A stretch of 64,000 nucleotides of DNA. Source: Hymenolepis diminuta. Its lineage: Eukaryota; Platyhelminthes; Cestoda; Cyclophyllidea; Hymenolepididae. The notes below the pieces were generated by a model. The model worked only from the letters and a program-made list of their open reading frames with translations, ran no database searches and was not told the origin of the DNA. The stretch spans positions 461,067-525,066 of the forward strand of contig CAADRB010000055.1 in the NCBI GenBank assembly GCA_900708905.1, given 5' to 3'. This document shows positions 1-13,300 of this stretch, piece by piece; positions within the stretch are counted from its first letter, which is position 1; every line of letters begins with the position of its first letter. Made by a program: the position numbers and the translations under genes.

Positions 1-3000
1 ATTGCAGACTTTCATTCCTGTCTGTAAAATTATAAGTTGCTTACGAATTTAGTTTAACTGAAAAAGTAAATTTTAAAACCCCTCGACCGTATTAACTAAT
101 GCGCGGTAAACATTGTGGGTGTTTGTGGGAGAAGGACACAACAGCGCCTCTAACAATAACAGAGCGGGCAAATTGTCGATGCATAAAAACTCAGCGCTTA
201 TTTTTTTACCCTGGGGGGTAGAAAAGACGGTTTTCTGGTGATGGAAAGGATTGAAAACAACAAGTTTGTGCAAAGTAGGGTGATAACATCTTTACCTTCT
301 ATAGTTGCTTGAATGTGAATCAAGTGTTTGGGTGATTACAAAGTTTTAAGTAAGAGATGGGAATTAATGATTCAGTAATTTATCTAGTTTTGTAAAATTT
401 TTTTTAAAATAAAGTGTGCATGCAAGATTATTTTGTGTGAAAACTCTTTTTGCACCTTCTAAATTCTTGTCTTTCATTGCACAATTATTATTGGATCGGT
501 TATGTAATTGATCGATAACAGAAAATCAATATTTTAGAGTATTTCTTTTGTGGATGTTTATGGACTCCTAGGAAAATGGAAATTTCAATGTGCTGAATGC
601 AAGGAGACAGAGGAAGTAATAGGGCTTTAGGATGAGTATTACTGCCCATGTCAGAGCAAAAACGTAACCCTTTAGTCTTGATGAAACATTGAAATATTAA
701 GTTGCACAGATGGATTTAGGCGAGTGTGAGTGAGAAATATAAAAAAGTTAGCGAATCCTTCCCAAATTAAAATTTCTTCGGTTTTATTTGATAAATTTAT
801 CAGATCTGCCCAAGGTTAAATCTGGTTGATGTGATTTCAGCTCTCTTCTCTTCAAATGTTCCTCGTTGCAACCATCTTTTGGTCAATATTGATAGTCGCA
901 TTCATGGACTGAATAAATCGTCCAGCAGGGCTTTCTCATCTAATTTTCATATGAAAAGAGTCAACGACATCGAAATCCCTTTTAATTGACATTAATGTTC
1001 AGAAATGTGAGGTGTCAGCTTGTTAGTGGAATCGAATCTCTATAATCCATCAACTCTCAACCTGTTGTTCTAACCAACTCTGTATGTACACAGCTTTAAA
1101 TCCTCTATTTTGTCGGTCCGAGAAGGTGATAGTAGTTTTGCCAGTAAATCCTTAGGCCAATGTATATGCTATAAAATTGGAATTACTTAAAACTTTCTAC
1201 TCGTATTTGCAGATATATCTATTCCATTTCAATAAAGAAGAACAAAAATGCTGAAAAATATTAACCTCAAGCTAGATTGCATTTTTGTCACTATTCTAGT
1301 CTACCTGTATTGTCCCAAATAAATAAGAATGAACAGATGTTAAAAATCACAATTAAGAAATATTAAAAATATGCAGTGTTGAGAGACTGTCTTCTATTTT
1401 CTAATCGTCGTGAAATGAGCCCATTTTGTTAATTAGTCCCTTCTATCCTCCCTTTTCTAGTGTTTTCAACTAAGTGAAATTAAAGTTTCAGTAAATTTAG
1501 TTGAATTGGCTTGAATTTAATTCGCTACCACTCTCGCAATTGGCGCCTAGTGATATTCTCGTAATGCCATTTGTGAGAATAAAAGCTTCACTCCTATTAA
1601 AAGAAACGTCCTTTGTTTATTTTAAATATGAACATTTGCATGCAAATTGAAGTAATTAAATCCCGTTTGTTTATGCTTCACTGACTTGTTAGCTTTAGAT
1701 GTAAGAACTAATGATGTAAGTTTAGGTAAAAGCAGCCTGCTGATTGATCTGGTTCTCGAGTTTTAACTAATTCCTTCGGTCAAATATCCCCTTTGCAATA
1801 TTTCGATACCTCAGAGGACTTATAATGACAGAATCAACCCGTTAAGTTAAACATAACTCTTGAGCCTAAGAAGGGTAATTTTGAGCATTTCACTTTCTTA
1901 AATTGAGTTTTTTTTCAATATATAATCTGATATTATAAAAGAAGAAATTGAAAATTCTTCGTGACACTAACGCATAAACGCGGGAACGGTAATCGTTGAT
2001 CGACAATTACCTCGTTTTCACATAAAAGGTTATCCGAGATATAGTTGGGTTAAGGAAATGCTTAGATTGAAATGCCCTTAGATTGACTTATATTACTGGT
2101 ACCCTCGGAAAACCATAATACACCTTTTTTATTATTAAACACAGAGAATAGTTTTATAAAATATTAAGGTAATATTTTTCTATATCATTCTGTCTAAAGT
2201 TTTTTCATGTTTTTTATCATTTCGCCATGCCTACTGTGTGTTCAACAGCTGTTGCAGTTATCTAGATGTGTCTTTTCCTCATAACGCGATATTTAGAAAT
2301 CCGTTTGAGAGCTCGTGAATATTTTAGACCTACCATGTCTTGTTTTCTCCCATTTGCACTTCAAAGAACAATTTTACATTTTTATGATCATGTACAGTGC
2401 TCTGCTGTTTTTCGACAGACATATTCTCCCATTTTGCAACTTGAAAAACTTTCTGATCTCACATACAATGCTAATTTTAGGTCGTTTACTGGTAGCAAAC
2501 TTTATCAGTACACTTCGAGTGGAGAAAATTGGTATTAAATACTCATATCTCTTCATTGGTATAATAAAAATGTTATTTGAAGACTAGTTATGCAAAGAGA
2601 GATTTGCTGGTAACTAGCGTAATTCGCTCCTCCTTTGATAAGGAGAAGCATTTAAAATCAATATTATACTCTGGTGGCGCAATGGTCAGCGTGCACGTTT
2701 GTCAAGTGTCTAACCGCACTAATTCTGGTCAAATGTTGGGTTGCTCATAAGAGCGACTCTAAGTCACATTCTCTTTACCCATGATAAGAAGTTTTAAGTC
2801 TATATCGGCATGGTTTTGCTTATTACAAAGAATTTAAGATAGCATAACTCCTGTTAAAGAGGTCTAATATTTTATCATTCGGCTTTTCTCTCCTTTATTT
2901 TGGTTTGGGGTTCCTATCTTAACTTAATGCCAGCTACCACTCAATATTTTTTCCACTGAATTATTCTCATAGTGTTCATGTTTAAATGTCAGAATATTCG

Positions 3001-3320
3001 TTTTGTAGGAATAATTTTATCAACGAAAAGATTTCGATTATATTTCAGCGCCCATGCAATAAATGATTTTTGTGTTTTTTTTCGTCTTCAGTTCTTTAAC
3101 TGACTTGAAATGATGAGTTCTAATTTCATAAAGTTTTTCGAAGCCCCAGTTTTTTTGCCCTAATTTGAACCGACCGGTATCTCAAAATTGTTGTCTCCAT
3201 GTCACAATTCGATTTCAATTCTGCATTACTAGCTACTTTTCGGAAAACTTGCCAATATTTCAATTTTCCTAGTTTTTTATTTTATTCTAACCATTCATTC
3301 CTTTTTCCGCTCCACTTTAG
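1..3320. other. No supportable gene; AT-rich DNA
   Basis: I find no exon here that can be supported. Open frames are short and look random. Upstream exons of the gene whose tail starts at 3321 should lie here or to the left of the window, but I could not identify one with both good splice sites and a phase 0 donor. A tRNA-like repeat relic lies near 2671. Confidence 0.5.
2671..2795 (+). repeat. tRNA-like SINE relic (copy A)
   Basis: The stretch opens with a sequence resembling a pol III A box (GGTGGCGCAATGGTCAGCG). A degraded B-box-like stretch follows about 45 bases later (TGGTCAAATGTTGGG). It cannot be folded into a convincing tRNA, so an old tRNA-derived short repeat is more likely than a working tRNA gene. 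Similar pieces occur near 5734 and 13661. Confidence 0.3.
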
Positions 3321-6300
3321 TTCGCCGAGCGGGTACTAAATCTTCAGTTGGTACGTCTAGCCGCTCTCAATGAGGAGGGTGAATCGCCTGAAAAGGTACG
3401 TGATCACATTTCGAACACATTTATAATCACCTCCTCTTCTCTCATTTCCCTTGTTCTCCTCTTCTCTCCACTTTTACGGTAAAGTATTATTAATGTGTGG
3501 CTAAAGGATTGACGTCTTAGTTTAATGTTATTCATCGTTGTATAGATGACTCTCTACTTGGTTCTATTCATTTCCGTGCTGCCATGGCAGATGCGCTCAA
3601 ATATTTTATTCCACGTCTAACAGTGAATGAAAAAGTGTTAATTATCATAAGTTTGTGTTGTGTAATGGGAACTACACAAAAATACCCAGAGAAAACTGGC
3701 TTGACAAAATCACATTCTTTGTATGTTCTAGCAATCATAGAGGTAAACGCAAATGCCTTAACAGGGCCAAAAAAGGTTTTAATGGGAGGTGGTCAGGCCT
3801 ACGTCCAGAATCTGGATTTCTATTTCCGCCTTTGGCTGTTTTCAGTGTATCCATACAAAAAAACAATAGCAACTATTAACTTAAACAAATGAAAGGATTT
3901 GGAGGCACCCTTATGGTAGACCCGCTTTCTACCACAGTTTGATTTGGCCAATCTGCACATTGATTTTAAGTCTCGCTCTTTAACTTGAATTATGCGAAGT
4001 AGTGTTATTTTAAAGATTAAGAAAATGAAATTCGTTAAATACTTCATCGTTCATCTGTATATGCACACCATGCTTTTATCATGTTGTTAATGAAGTTAGT
4101 TGTCGTTGGATGTCTTTTTCTATTACTGAAAAAGTTGAATATGTTGCATTAACAAAATATACTCCCCTATCCCTCAGCTTGTCCTATTCAGACAACGAGG
4201 TATCTAGTCTCCCCACTCCCTTAATTATGTGTCTGCAAGTCTAGACTACACAATCTTATATCAATTCACTTGAAGTAATATTTGGTCATTAATCTGCTTC
4301 ATAAAAGTTCATCCTGTTTTACAAATTGAAGCAACAGTGATGTCTGTAAATTCTCTCACTTTGTACCATGAACTAACCAAGTTCTGTGAGTACCATGCAA
4401 ATATGGACAGTATGTAAATCTGCAGTATGACATAATTAACCATGCGTCAGAAATCGATATGAATATGTTTTTACAAATCGTTTAATTATCCGTCTTGACT
4501 AATTCCCTTTAACCATATGCATAACCCCTTCCCAATATGTAATGTAATGTCAGATGCATACTTCAATGAACAGTTATATACTGTAGTCATCTGTGAGGAT
4601 TCTGATTATATGAAATACATTGTATTGCCTTACTCGTATTACAAATGATAGTTAACCTCACGTTTTAGGGAATTTACTGAAAGTTGCATATCCACTCAGC
4701 TAAACGCTTTGTTTAATTTCGCATTAATGGAGACTCATTTCCGGTTGTATAATGCATTCTTGGCTTGAAGTTCTCCTTTTCTCATCCATCGCCATCGAAA
4801 TGAAGTTTTCCGTTGCAAGACATACAGTTTCTTATCAAAATTTTCTTACGCAAGCATTGTATAATTGGACTCTATTTCTCATTAATTTTATAACATCACT
4901 TCTCTAATGTTTAATTGCTTTCAATTCGGTATATTTGGTTGACTCTAGCTCCTCTCTCGATTAACATCTTGCGTAGCTCTTGGACTATAATCTTTATTAG
5001 AGCAATCTAGAAATAAACGAATCTTCGCTAAATATTGAAATCGATGGTATTTGTTGAGATTGTTCATGTCATCATTTTTACAAAACTGATGGACTAAAAC
5101 TAAACATTTTACACCTCAAAACTAACTTAAGTTAGATATTTTGGAGTGTTCTGTCATTAAGAATAGTCCTAATATTAAACCGTCTGTATTGACTGGAACA
5201 GACTGATAAATTGCCATTTTTTCTAAAGTAGATGTTAGCCATAATAAAGAACATTGAAATGTTGAAGTGTTGGCTTATTTTACTGTTCAAATAAGACTTT
5301 ATTTGAGCTCGCCGTCGTGTTTATTATGTAGTTAGAAGTGCGTTGTTAAATGCTGAAATTCATTATACAAGCCTTCAGAATCATTATTTCATCGATTCAT
5401 ATAAAAGGTTCTGATAAATTATTGAAATACTGTTGTTCTTTGTGGATTATGGCTGCGTTAATTTATGCTAGCTTAGATTTGTAACATGCTGACCTAAGTT
5501 ACCTATCACCGTAGACTTGCAGACCAAAGGTCCAATAGCATGTGTGAAAAGTTGGTTGACTCATCCTATTTAGCTAATTATTCAGCCGATACCTGCCTGG
5601 TAGGTATTTGTCCTGCTAAATTTATTCATCACATCTTTGCTGAAATTTCTCTCTATCTACTACTTAGAACTGTATTTGCTGAGGGTGAGGATTCTGTCAC
5701 TGGTACCACTGTATGGTGTAGAAAACTAATTATGCCAGTAGCGCAGTGATTAATGCTCACGTCTGATAAATTAGGAGTCACGAGATTCACACTCATAGAT
5801 GCATTTTCGGTGACACCGTTGACTGACCACACTGGTTAATTCTGTTAAAAAGAAGGGTATTGACCCCCTGACACCTTCCTTCGACCTAAATCAGATCTTT
5901 ATACCTCCGTAATTAAGTCACTGTTCTTAGGCGGTGGAACATTAAGGCTGGAAAAATGCAGGTGCCAGATTATGTGAAAGAACTGATAAACAGCTGCATG
6001 CTGTGGAACGAATCATCCATAGAACTCGGTAAGCAAATTGTGGTAACAATTGAACGTAAGTAGTAACCGATGTACCTACAAAGCATCTGTTGCTTTATTG
6101 GTGCTAAAACCGTGATTTTAAATGATCGAGCCACACCTGAGGACCTAAAAATATGCAATCATTTCAGTATATGTTGGGTTATGAGAAATATCTAATCCTC
6201 GAAACAGAGTCAAAAAATTACTGATCCATTCTAAACATCAATCCATCTTTTTGTTGTATTAATAGGCCCGAATTATGGAGAATATTTTGCGATCCTCGGA

Positions 6301-9300
6301 ATGGAATTCTTCCAGCGTAGTTGGAAGATCTCCTCTACGTCAAGGCAAGCAAACCCTTATCTGACTTTTCATAATCACTGAAACAGAATTTTTTGCAATT
6401 TACAATTATTATGTTCTGTATTTGTCCTTTTTTCATATTTTAGTTCCGGAAGTCACTCAAGCAAAGACGACTGCCGAAGTAATCTCATTTTATTTCATTC
6501 GACATTTAAATCTGTGCTTTTGGAAAAATTCGTTTTAATCTACCGAAGAAAATGTAACATCTATAAGTGGTATTTACATTGTCATTGGCTAAGTTATAAG
6601 TTCACGAATCCTGCTATCATGATGAACGTGGGTAATTGTTTCAAATTTAGCCCTTATAAAATGATCATAAAGGAACTGTTCACGATGTCGTTACATGACC
6701 GATAATTGTGTCCCGGAGCGGTAAAGGCTTATCAAATATTAATTAGAGGAGTACGTGCAATGCGATGTTTAGTTGTTCTGATTGCTCAAGCCTAGTTTAC
6801 AGCCAGACTAGACTCTAATCGATCCTAACGCTAAAAATGGCTCGATGATATTGAGTATAGTGTTATCAGGTCTGTAGGAGACCAACTGTATTAAAATATA
6901 TTCCTCTGAGTAACTAAAAATCTCTCAAATGATTAACGAGAGACAACAAAGCATCTGTGCCGTGTTTAGGAAAGTTGGACTATATAAACCAAAGATAATT
7001 GGGATGAGTCATTACAAGGCAGATGCGAGAGTAAACCGATAATTGATATGCAGGGGCACAAGGGGAGAACTGCGGTGGCCACGCGTAGTTTTCTACGTCA
7101 GTACTCGGACGCAAAAATAACTTAAAAATAATCATATCTTTCAAGGTTGTAGTCTTGAAATGTCACTTGCCTCGCCTCCTAGTTAAATGCTGATATACAT
7201 CCAACTTGTCCAAATCGTATCCTGATACGAACAGTAACCGATCACTTTATCGAATAGGCTAGATCAATAATTTAGAGGAAAATGTGTATCTTGAGTTTAA
7301 GGAATTCTGAATTCGTGTAGTTCGTAAATCTGGATTGTCACTATTTGCACGACATGATTGAGAAGTAAAATCGTATTTAAAGTTAATTATTGGTCTGTTT
7401 TCAAATATGATTCATTAGACCAGCACGTATCATGAGGTATGCCTTATTTAATCTTCAAGTCTCACATACTCATTTCTGCAGTATATTAAATCAATCATGA
7501 CTCCACCATTGAATTTGCGGTCTTAAATTTTGTATAAGAATTATAAGCAACACGGCCAACCTTTTACCTTCCTTTTAGGTATATATACGTTTATTAACAG
7601 GTGTAACACAATGTACTAATATGACAAGCGGATTTATATCTACAGCAGAGGGGAAATAGTTTTGGGAAATGATAGGGGATTTGAAACGACTGCAAACTCG
7701 AAACTGAAAGTCCTCCTTGATCATTGCGCTCTAGGAGTAATGCTCCTTTCGCTCGTGCAAGAGCATTGCTTTTTCGCGTACGGTTGGCAGGATGGGGAGT
7801 TACGGTATTAGAGGCTCGAACTGGTATCGTTGGCTGCATTGCCCATGACGCCCCGGTCAATCCAAGGACTTCCTTGGCGTCGTGATCGATTTACCTTAGC
7901 CATCGTCTTTGTGTAAACTTTCTTTTTAATTCTCATTAGAATATGATGACTCAAAAAAGCTTTAGGATGAGAAAATTGGGAAGACTTATCATGATAACCA
8001 AAGCCGGGGTCCTATTCGTTGAAACTCGGTTGCGGGATCCCCTAGAGGAATTCGCTGAGCTAGCTCCTCACACCTCATGACTCTGCAGGTGCGTAATCCT
8101 AAGAGTCTTAAGTCTATTTTTATCAGTCGCCCTTGGTAATATTGTGGAGAGACCGTAAATAGAGATCCGGTAAGCCTTGCTTTTACTTTTCCTATTAATT
8201 GTGGGCATTTAAAAATGGATTGGAGTCCTATCAGTTGCTGTTTTTGTCCGATGAGACTATGTGGACATATAATGGCAGCCTGTCGGAAACAGCAAGATTT
8301 AAAAGATAGATATCTAGGGAAAGTCACTCTAGCCGCAACCCACAAAATCTTCTTTTAGATATATTTTGTGTTATTCGGTCTTCAGTTTAGCTTAATGTTA
8401 TTGTTCTCGCTGAGAATTTTCCCTCATTGATTACATATAAAAATAGGTTCGTTGGGTCTAAATTCCTAACCTTTATGTGTGCCTCACTTTTCACACGATA
8501 GTTTAGGAAGTTCTGCGCTTAGTATCTTTTTTAAACATCGAACCTTGAAATCAGGATAAAAATGCTCAATTTGACCGAGGAAAATATGTTTACAGTATTT
8601 TTTCTTATTTTTACCTTTTTTTCAGGTGCCGTCAAAAAAGGAAGAGAAAGACGCAGCTCCAATTTATGGTGATGGTATGTCCTGTTTAAATTGCCCTTCC
8701 GTTTTCCTTCGTAATTAAAACCTGTAATTTATAATAAACTTTTGGTTTTTTATTGATTTTAGATACCAATGTATAAAATCCTCCAATGAATATGCTGCAA
8801 TAAGTTTTATTCGCGTCTACTGTTGCTTTTATTTGCATTTTAGCCGAAGGCATCCGATGATGAAGCAGTTCTCGTTGATTTGGAACCGAAGCCGGATGAG
8901 TGCGGTGAGTAAAAGTGAAGGGTCGAAGAGGCGCCCTTTTTCAGTGCTTCCATTCCTATGCAGCTTCATAAATAGCGAGCTAGTTTACTATATGCGTGTA
9001 GTGTATTAATACAATAATGAATTACTAACAAAGCATCACAGTAATTAGTTTGTCGAAGTGTTTCACTAACTGCGGTCACGATAAGATCAAATTCCCAAAG
9101 CAAAGGAAGGCACAACACACTGTCTAATAGAGTATGTTGTATGTCGCAATTTCTACATGATGCTAACAATTTTACTGAGGAAATTTTCAAAAAGCGAAAA
9201 TGGGGGAAATTCCGATTAGATACCTTGGTGAGAACAGGTTGTTTTCTTCTACAATACACTGTTAAAGCTCATTAAGGCTCAAACCCGTTTTATTTGATGC

Positions 9301-10308
9301 TGATAAAACACCCTTTTTATTACTCCATATTCTTTTTTTACTTTCCGTGGAAAGATATGCTTTTACGAGCCTCGGTCGAAGTAGCAGCATATTTCAGTAA
9401 GGAGTGGAACGTGATGTTGAGGAAGAATACACATAGTGAGCCCAGGATGCCAGGCGTTGTAATTTATTTTAACTCAGAAATTATTACGATGTACAATTTT
9501 TCATATATGATTCACCATTTAATGTCAAAATGTTCCATATCCAATTTTTATGACTTTATATCTAGGTTTCTTTTCCGCGATATTCAGGACTTGTTAATCA
9601 GCTGGTTTATGTGAATAGTTTGTCATGCCACTTTGATTTATTCTTATCTTCTTACAGTCACGAGCAGGTAGGTGAAATTGGCAAACAGCAGAGTTTACTT
9701 GAGCTCACTCGGACTGAATTATTGAGATTTTATAGGTTTTTACGCCATCGGCTTACATTGTTTTCATTTTTACGTATTTTTAGACTGACACTAAACTATC
9801 TACTGTTTACTTTCCAGAGAAATTGGGAACTTTGGGGTGATGTTTTAAACGGAACGTTAGGTTAGTCATTATCTTCTCAATAAGCACGAGTATATAATGA
9901 ACATTAATGAAAAGCATCACATTGTAGTATAAAGGGAGGGAGGTATTGTAAGAATACAACTCATTATGATTGGGGATAATCCATTTATTATTCCCTAGTG
10001 GCAATCAAGTTGATGATGCGTTTTTTGAAGAGAGTTCTAAAATTGTTATGCCCTACGAAATACTGCGCTGTGAAATGTTGCCGAGGTCTAAAATTAGACG
10101 ACTTAGTATTTGAAGCGCTACGTTTATTTGCGATACCAGAATTGCTAAATGAACACTAGATCGTGAATCTATATTAAAAAGAACGTTTTAGTGAATGTAC
10201 TAAACCCATTATTATTCTCACAGAGTTTCCGATTTGTATGAATGTCAGTTTTTTCTTTTAGGAGCGATATCGCCAAATTCTCATGAAGAGGCATCACCTT
10301 CTACTTAA
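3321..10308 (+). CDS. C-terminal 117 codons of an unrecognised multi-exon protein
   Basis: Seven exons join in frame: 3321-3395, 6266-6344, 6444-6478, 8626-8674, 8763-8770, 8844-8904 and 10262-10308, ending in TAA at 10306-10308. Each has an AG acceptor and a GT donor, except the GC donor after 6344. The exon phases (0, 0/1, 1/0, 0/1, 1/0, 0/1, 1) all agree, and the lengths sum to 354 bases, which is strong support for a real gene. The product starts with a possibly helical stretch (FAERVLNLQLVRLAALNEEG). It continues with a Ser-rich piece (SSEWNSSSVVGRSPLRQ) and ends in a Lys/Glu/Asp/Pro-rich, probably disordered tail (VPSKKEEKDAAP, LVDLEPKPDEC, SHEEASPST). I recognise no domain. The N-terminal part lies upstream, probably outside the window, since the first exon begins in phase 0 with no plausible start. 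More exons could hide in the long introns. The function is unknown. Confidence 0.6.
5734..5880 (+). repeat. tRNA-like SINE relic (copy B)
   Basis: It lies inside the first intron of the upstream plus-strand gene. An A-box-like segment (AGTAGCGCAGTGATTAATGC) is followed about 40 bases later by a B-box-like segment (ACGAGATTCACACTC). The intervening CACGTCTGATAA recurs in similar form in copy C near 13680. This spacing is typical of tRNA-derived short interspersed repeats. Confidence 0.35.
7594..8345. other. GC-richer block with broken open frames, origin unknown
   Basis: Inside the intron between 6479 and 8625 lies a stretch less AT-rich than its surroundings. It has two open frames of about 88 and 118 codons on the minus strand, plus broken frames on the plus strand. 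No frame gives a recognisable domain, and no splice structure links the two halves. It could be a decayed transposable element or a retroposed gene copy. I see no terminal repeats or poly(A) tract that would settle this. Confidence 0.25.
8763..8770 (+). other. 8-base microexon of the upstream plus-strand gene
   Basis: The eight bases ATACCAAT follow a good acceptor (ATTGATTTTAG) and precede a GT donor. The exon ending at 8674 leaves one base over and the exon starting at 8844 must be entered in phase 0, so a direct join would shift the frame and hit a stop within five codons. Adding these eight bases (1 + 8 = 9) restores the frame and adds Asp-Thr-Asn. The call rests on phase logic plus splice sites. 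Confidence 0.5.
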
Positions 10309-13300
10309 TGTGAATGTTTTACCTGTGAAAAAACGTAAATCCATATCGCCCTTCATTTCTTATTTGTCATTATTCTGATTCCTTCTACAACTTCCCCTCA
10401 ACTCTCCTCTCAATTCCATTCGTAATATCTTTGCGCTTTTCTTGTTTTGTTGACTTAAATTTATTAATCGATAAAGCATCCGATATATTATGTAACTTGG
10501 CTCTAAAATAGACTGCTATTTGTGTGCGAATTTCCTTCAGGTTTATTTTTCCTCATTAATTTAAACTTGGTAAAGGCTTAATGTAAATAGCTACTGTTTT
10601 CTATCTAAATTATTTGGAGTTTTGCCCGAAGTAGGCTTAGAACCATTATTTATATGACCTAGCTATCCATCATTTTAAACCACACCGGGAGAAATGACTG
10701 ATAATATTGTCTTATATTTCAGGTTTGAAAATAAGAACCGTTTACTCCTTATAGTCCTATGAATATCTCATTTCAACTTCCTTAAACGGTTGGTCCCAGT
10801 TTTAATTGGCCGGGGAGGAAACGAGTTTGTATCGTAGAATTAAATCGTTAGGGAGTCCTATCACATGGTTCATCAGAATGCACTCCATTAGTGCATTAAT
10901 TTAGCCATTATCAATACCCTACTATTCGTGTTCAGGAGTAAATTTTCGCTACCACTATCATCAGCGAGCTAGTCATTTATTCGAATCCTTATTAATTCAA
11001 CTAGTCTCTATGACTAGTATCTCTTTCACCTGAGTAATTGAATGAGACCACATCGAAATGAGTGTTCCGTGTTGATATCTCATATAGTTTCTTTATTGAT
11101 TGAGTAAACTCGTTCAACTTTGTTATCCTCACGTTCTCTGCTCGGTATCTTCGTGATCATCATGAGAGAGGATGAGTTCGAGTAAAAGAGTTTAAAAGCT
11201 TACAGGTCTATCTAATTAAAAACTATTGAAAATCTGCACCACTAGCGTCTTAAACAAAAACGTTCTTGCAAGTTTAAACTAAATTAAAGGGGATAACGAT
11301 ATTAGTCTTGTAGTTTTAATAAATAAAATTCATGTATGCACCTACTTTTAGTAACTGCAAAATATAAATTTCTTTGTCTTGGACAATGTTTGGTGAAATT
11401 GAATAATGATATTACTTTTTTCGACCTATTTCTTTACGTTTGTTCATAAATAGTTAATTATCTTTATCAAAAAGGGAAATATGTTCAAAACTTTTTGGGC
11501 TGGTTCATCGGATATTTCCTTAAAGTTTTATGACCGATTTAGTTTCGACTGCATGAAAAATGTTAACTTGACTTAAACTGCTCTAATACCGCATAAAGCC
11601 CCACCAAAATTGTTAATTTGGCATTACTAAACTACGCTGAAATTAAAAGAAATTAAACACACCTTATGTGAATGAAGTATAATCTAGATATGAGTTGCAA
11701 TATCTTGCTAAAATTGCATGATATACTAAAATACACGATTTTAGATCAACAATTTGCTTCTTGATACAACTGCAATTACCCTGGTACATGTCGACTTTAA
11801 TTCCTGCAAATAATCGTCGACTAAAAAGTTAATACTGACAATTGGTATCTCATCAAGTTTAGATAAGTGAATATTTTCCAGCTAATCGTTTGATCCATTC
11901 AACAAATATGATCGGGTTTTTTCTTCCCATATCTTTAACTTCATAACGTAATCAATTAGTCAGATATGAAAATCATTTTATTAAATGAGAAAAAAGGACT
12001 TTCAATTAATCCTAAGTAATAAAACACTTATTTGTAGATAAAAATTGTTAATTGCTATCAATTAATCGTTTTTGTTATTAATTGTTAGCTTTCGCTTACA
12101 TTTTCATAAACTAATTGTAATTACACCTTACATTTGGTCCATCGTTATTAATATCTCACAATCTTCAAAACTCACTTCGCAACTGGAAATGCGTTCATAA
12201 TTTACGGACTGAGTCACCCAAAACCGTAATAAATTTTTATGAACAGCTCATTTTCGAAGGCATGAAGGATAGCTGATATAATTTATCAATATTAAAAGCA
12301 TTTTATCGCTATACATATTACAGTGAAGACGCTCCAAATACCGGTGAATTGAAAGAAAGGTAGGAATTATTAGCAATAAGCTGCCGAATCTAAACAAGCG
12401 ATAAAACTTTCTAGAATAGCTGAGGATGGTCTTTAAGAAAGAGAGCAAGTACAATACAGTGCTTCCGTATTGTTAACTTATAAAAGTTTTACACGTTACA
12501 GAGCTACTTTACTCATGCTCGGCAATAACCTTATTCCGGATATCATACCGCAATTTCAAATTTGTAAACTGAATAATGATGTTGGCTAATTCAAAGTGCT
12601 TTTTGGAAATATTTATTCATTATTAGAATACCCAAAAATACGTCTTACAAATATCTTTCTCATTTTCTACATTCCTTCTTTATGATTCTTGCTTATTACT
12701 GCCACTTGTTCGACCAAAATTACTCACGAATCACTCTGTTATTTTTCTCATCAGACGGCCATGTTTTAAAATTTGATCATTTTCTGCAAAGATGATGCGA
12801 AAATTAATTTTCAGTATGAAGTTTTCGAATAAATTAAACAAAAAGAATTTTCCATGTTAATCACTGACTTTTGAGCTTACACGTAAGGGAAAGCTTCTTA
12901 ATCAGAAAATGGTATATTCAAGAGAAGTGAGTTTCTGCTCTTTAAGGAAGTGATAAGGTTTACCTTTAAAAATTGTTCACCATTCTTTAGTCTTATTGTT
13001 TGAAACAGTTTAACTAGTACGAAGGGTTAAAATATTTTATTAAGTCGTTAAAGTGGTCTTATGTTACCGAACACGTGATGTTGAGTATTTGATTCATTTT
13101 CTTTGTAAAACAAATAAGTCACAATTGAAGATTTAAACTCTGCTGCTAATATCAAAAACTGACTATGTAAATTAGTTATATCCGTGAATATGCATATTTT
13201 AAACCTAATGAACTTCGAATGAAAACACTAAGTTACCTGGTTTTGTATCTACAATTGAGCTGTTCTTTGACAAATTTAAGTCTCTCTGATTGGATATCGA

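Noticed and set aside
2671..2760. A functional tRNA gene
   Set aside because: Only box-like pieces are present. No acceptor stem, anticodon stem or T stem pairing can be built.
7594..7860. Minus-strand 88-codon frame as a gene
   Set aside because: No domain, no splice partners, and equally long frames exist on the other strand. Treated as part of an undefined block.
8220..8300. Cys/His pattern on the plus strand resembling a retroviral-type zinc knuckle
   Set aside because: The spacing does not match the CCHC knuckle, and the frame is interrupted upstream.
9653..9662. A 10-base segment after CTTACAG and before GTAGGTG as another microexon of the plus-strand gene
   Set aside because: Including it shifts the final exon out of the frame that ends in SPST and stop. 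The segment also belongs to a dispersed repeat seen near 40694, and the direct join from 8904 to 10262 is in phase without it.
9820..9838. Small exon AGAAATTGGG... before a GTGATG donor
   Set aside because: Its phase fits only in combination with the rejected 10-base segment, and would then give a different, unsupported C-terminus.
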